From Panagrolaimus kolymaensis (Eukaryota > Nematoda > Chromadorea > Rhabditida > Panagrolaimidae): DNA of 64,000 nt. A program made the position numbers and the translations under genes. This document shows, one piece after another, positions 62,628-64,000 of this stretch; within the stretch, counting starts at the first letter, position 1, and each line of letters opens with the position of its first letter. Under the pieces are notes generated by a model. It was not told the DNA's origin, searched no databases, and was given only the letters and a program-made list of their open reading frames with translations. The stretch is taken from contig JAJQJQ010000049.1 of the NCBI GenBank assembly GCA_028622995.1, positions 372,001 through 436,000 of the forward strand, read 5' to 3'.

Positions 62628-63241
62628 CTAAGAACCTTTGACACCATTTGGAAGATAAGAAAGACGATGACGAGTTCCATGTTGATATAGTTTCAAATCC
62701 TTTGAAGCCAGATATCCTGGATAAACTTGGGATAAAAGATTTACACTTTGGTAAGAATAGTGTACTTGTGCGCAGGAATAATAAAGATAATCACGAGAAA
62801 ATACGATCCCATGGAAGTGAATGGGAGCAAGTGTCATAGAAATAAAACCACATTCAGCAGCCTAAAAATGAGAATAAATAAAGAAAAATAGTTTAAAAAA
62901 TTAAATAAACTTACAGCAAAGTAATATAAGATCCAATCATTATTCATAATAGATAAACGATCATGGAAACAAATTACAGCGGTAATCGGAAGAAGGATTA
63001 AAAATAAGCAATAGTATCCGATATAAATATAATAATTATCCAAAAATGTTGTCGGTTTTTGATCATTCATCCATCCAATAAAATAAACAAGAATAATAGG
63101 AAAAGTAAACCTTGATCCAGCATGTGCGAACAAAAAGACCTTAAAACTTAAATATGCGGTTCTAACTTGATTTTGAAGACGTTGTTCTATTTCATCAGGA
63201 ACAGGAGGTTGAGGAGGATTTTGATTAACGATCATTGCCAT
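62628..63241 (-). CDS. TM-family multi-span membrane protein
   Basis: Exons 62915-63241 and 62628-62861 give 186 residues. The N-terminus NQNPPQPPVPDEIEQRLQNQ is polar. FLDNYYIYIGYYCLFLILLP marks a hydrophobic pair. After the phase-0 intron come AAECGF, a less hydrophobic second half than in other copies, and the C-terminus YQHGTRHRLSYLPNGVKGS. It shares LFAHAG and IGWMNDQKPTTFLD with the pseudogene at 47538-49642 (LFEHAG, IGWLNDQKQTTFLD), its nearest relative here. The conserved leader lies directly upstream (63242-63335). Confidence 0.77.
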
Positions 63242-63335
63242 AATTGAAGAATATGAAGATTAAATTGTCCAAGGATCAGAGAGAAGAAGAAAATAATGCA
63301 GAGATTGATCGTCGTCAGCAAGCAGCAAACAAGAA
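63242..63335 (-). promoter_or_regulatory. conserved TM-family 5' leader
   Basis: Near-identical to the leaders before the ATGs at 3924, 49642 and 59910: ATTCTTCAATTATGG start context, CTCTGATCCTTGGACAA, GATCAATCTCTGCATT. Confidence 0.6.
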
Positions 63336-63833
63336 ACTGAAATGTAAGAGTGAATAATCGAAAAAAGAAGAAAGAGAAGTATTAGAAAAATTTGCATGCA
63401 TTTATTTCTCGAAAAAACTAAAAATGCTGACAAAATTTGATGAATAACATAAACTTTGAAAATGGCAAAATATTAACACTTCTCAAACTTTTTAGAAGAA
63501 AGGGAACAAAAGATAAGTCACAAAGGTGTGTGAAGACGACTGTCTAATTCGATGGTAAGCAAATTGTGCAACAACGAGAAAGCTCAAAAACTGAATAAAT
63601 GCAAGTAAAACATATATCAAAATAGTTGCATTTAATAATAACCATCCAAAGAAAGAAGTTTGAGGAAAGCAATAATGCAGTTGACAACCATTAGCTTACG
63701 ATTTTTGTCAGCAGTAAAGAGTCGAATACGAAGAACCAAGTTTGAAAACGATAAAGTAACAAAAAATAAATTTATCAAACAATAAAAACAAGCAAGCATT
63801 AACAACAATTACATACATACATAACAGAAAAAA
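63336..63833. other. intergenic, no gene seen
   Basis: AT-rich; TM-family flank sequence (GCACCTTTGATATTC) begins near 63838. Confidence 0.45.
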
Positions 63834-64000
63834 CTAAGCACCTTTGATATTCTTTGGCACATAAAAGATTCTATGACGAGTTCCATGTTGATATTGTTTT
63901 AAATCCTTTGAAGCGAGATATCCTTGATAAGCTTGATGAAATGAACGAAAACAAGCGATGATGAATCCCAATTGGTCAAAAAGAAAATATGTACGCAATC
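63834..64000 (-). CDS. TM-family protein, 3' part only (window edge)
   Basis: Open frame running off the window. It reads RTYFLFDQLGFIIACF, then YQGYLASKDLKQ and YQHGTRHRIFYVPKNIKGA with a stop at 63834. This is the end of exon 2 of a further family copy; the remainder lies beyond 64000. Confidence 0.75.
   Translation of the reverse strand, partial: LRTYFLFDQLGFIIACFRSFHQAYQGYLASKDLKQYQHGTRHRIFYVPKNIKGA

Overview
The window looks like a piece of an AT-rich nematode genome. The genes have many short introns (mostly about 45-60 nt, GTAAGT-like donors, T-rich TTTTAG or TTTCAG acceptors). There is a transthyretin-like secreted protein, a family typical of nematodes. Conserved animal genes are recognisable: a Wnt, Raptor, Integrator subunit 2, Treslin/Sld3, NOP53, a PRORP-type RNase P protein and MATH/BTB proteins. 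The species cannot be named from the sequence alone.

Layout. 0-12 kb (+): four copies of an unrecognised multi-membrane-span gene family ('TM family'), a small secreted or membrane protein, a minus-strand MATH/coiled-coil gene and a 177-residue relative of the Treslin C-terminal region. 12-21.4 kb: a transthyretin-like gene, then a 7.4-kb gene for a secreted Gly/Pro/Gln-rich protein whose 4-kb intron holds two minus-strand genes for secreted helical proteins. 21.4-28 kb: a hAT-like MITE, a Wnt gene, a short LTR retroelement with apparently identical LTRs and no coding interior, and decayed F-box-like exons. 28-40 kb: a reading frame joining an OS-9/ERLEC1-type lectin domain to most of Integrator subunit 2; then, on the minus strand, an Hsp70-like protein, a PRORP-like protein, a C-type lectin pseudogene and two tandem cysteine-rich secreted genes. 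42-53 kb: Treslin/Sld3, TM-family copies (one broken by a stop codon and a Mutator-like element) and a BTB-MATH protein. 53-64 kb: Raptor, with a hAT-like element in its penultimate exon, a duplicated last Raptor exon, NOP53, and three more TM-family copies (one cut by the window edge).

How the genes relate. No single pathway ties the window together. TORC1 (Raptor), ribosome assembly (NOP53), replication licensing (Treslin), snRNA processing (INTS2) and mitochondrial tRNA maturation (PRORP) are conserved housekeeping genes. The lineage-specific layer is the TM family, with one intron position and a shared 5' leader, plus the paired secreted Cys-rich and helical proteins. Four mobile elements with readable target-site duplications show recent activity; two of them landed inside gene exons. 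All functional calls rest on motif recognition by eye.
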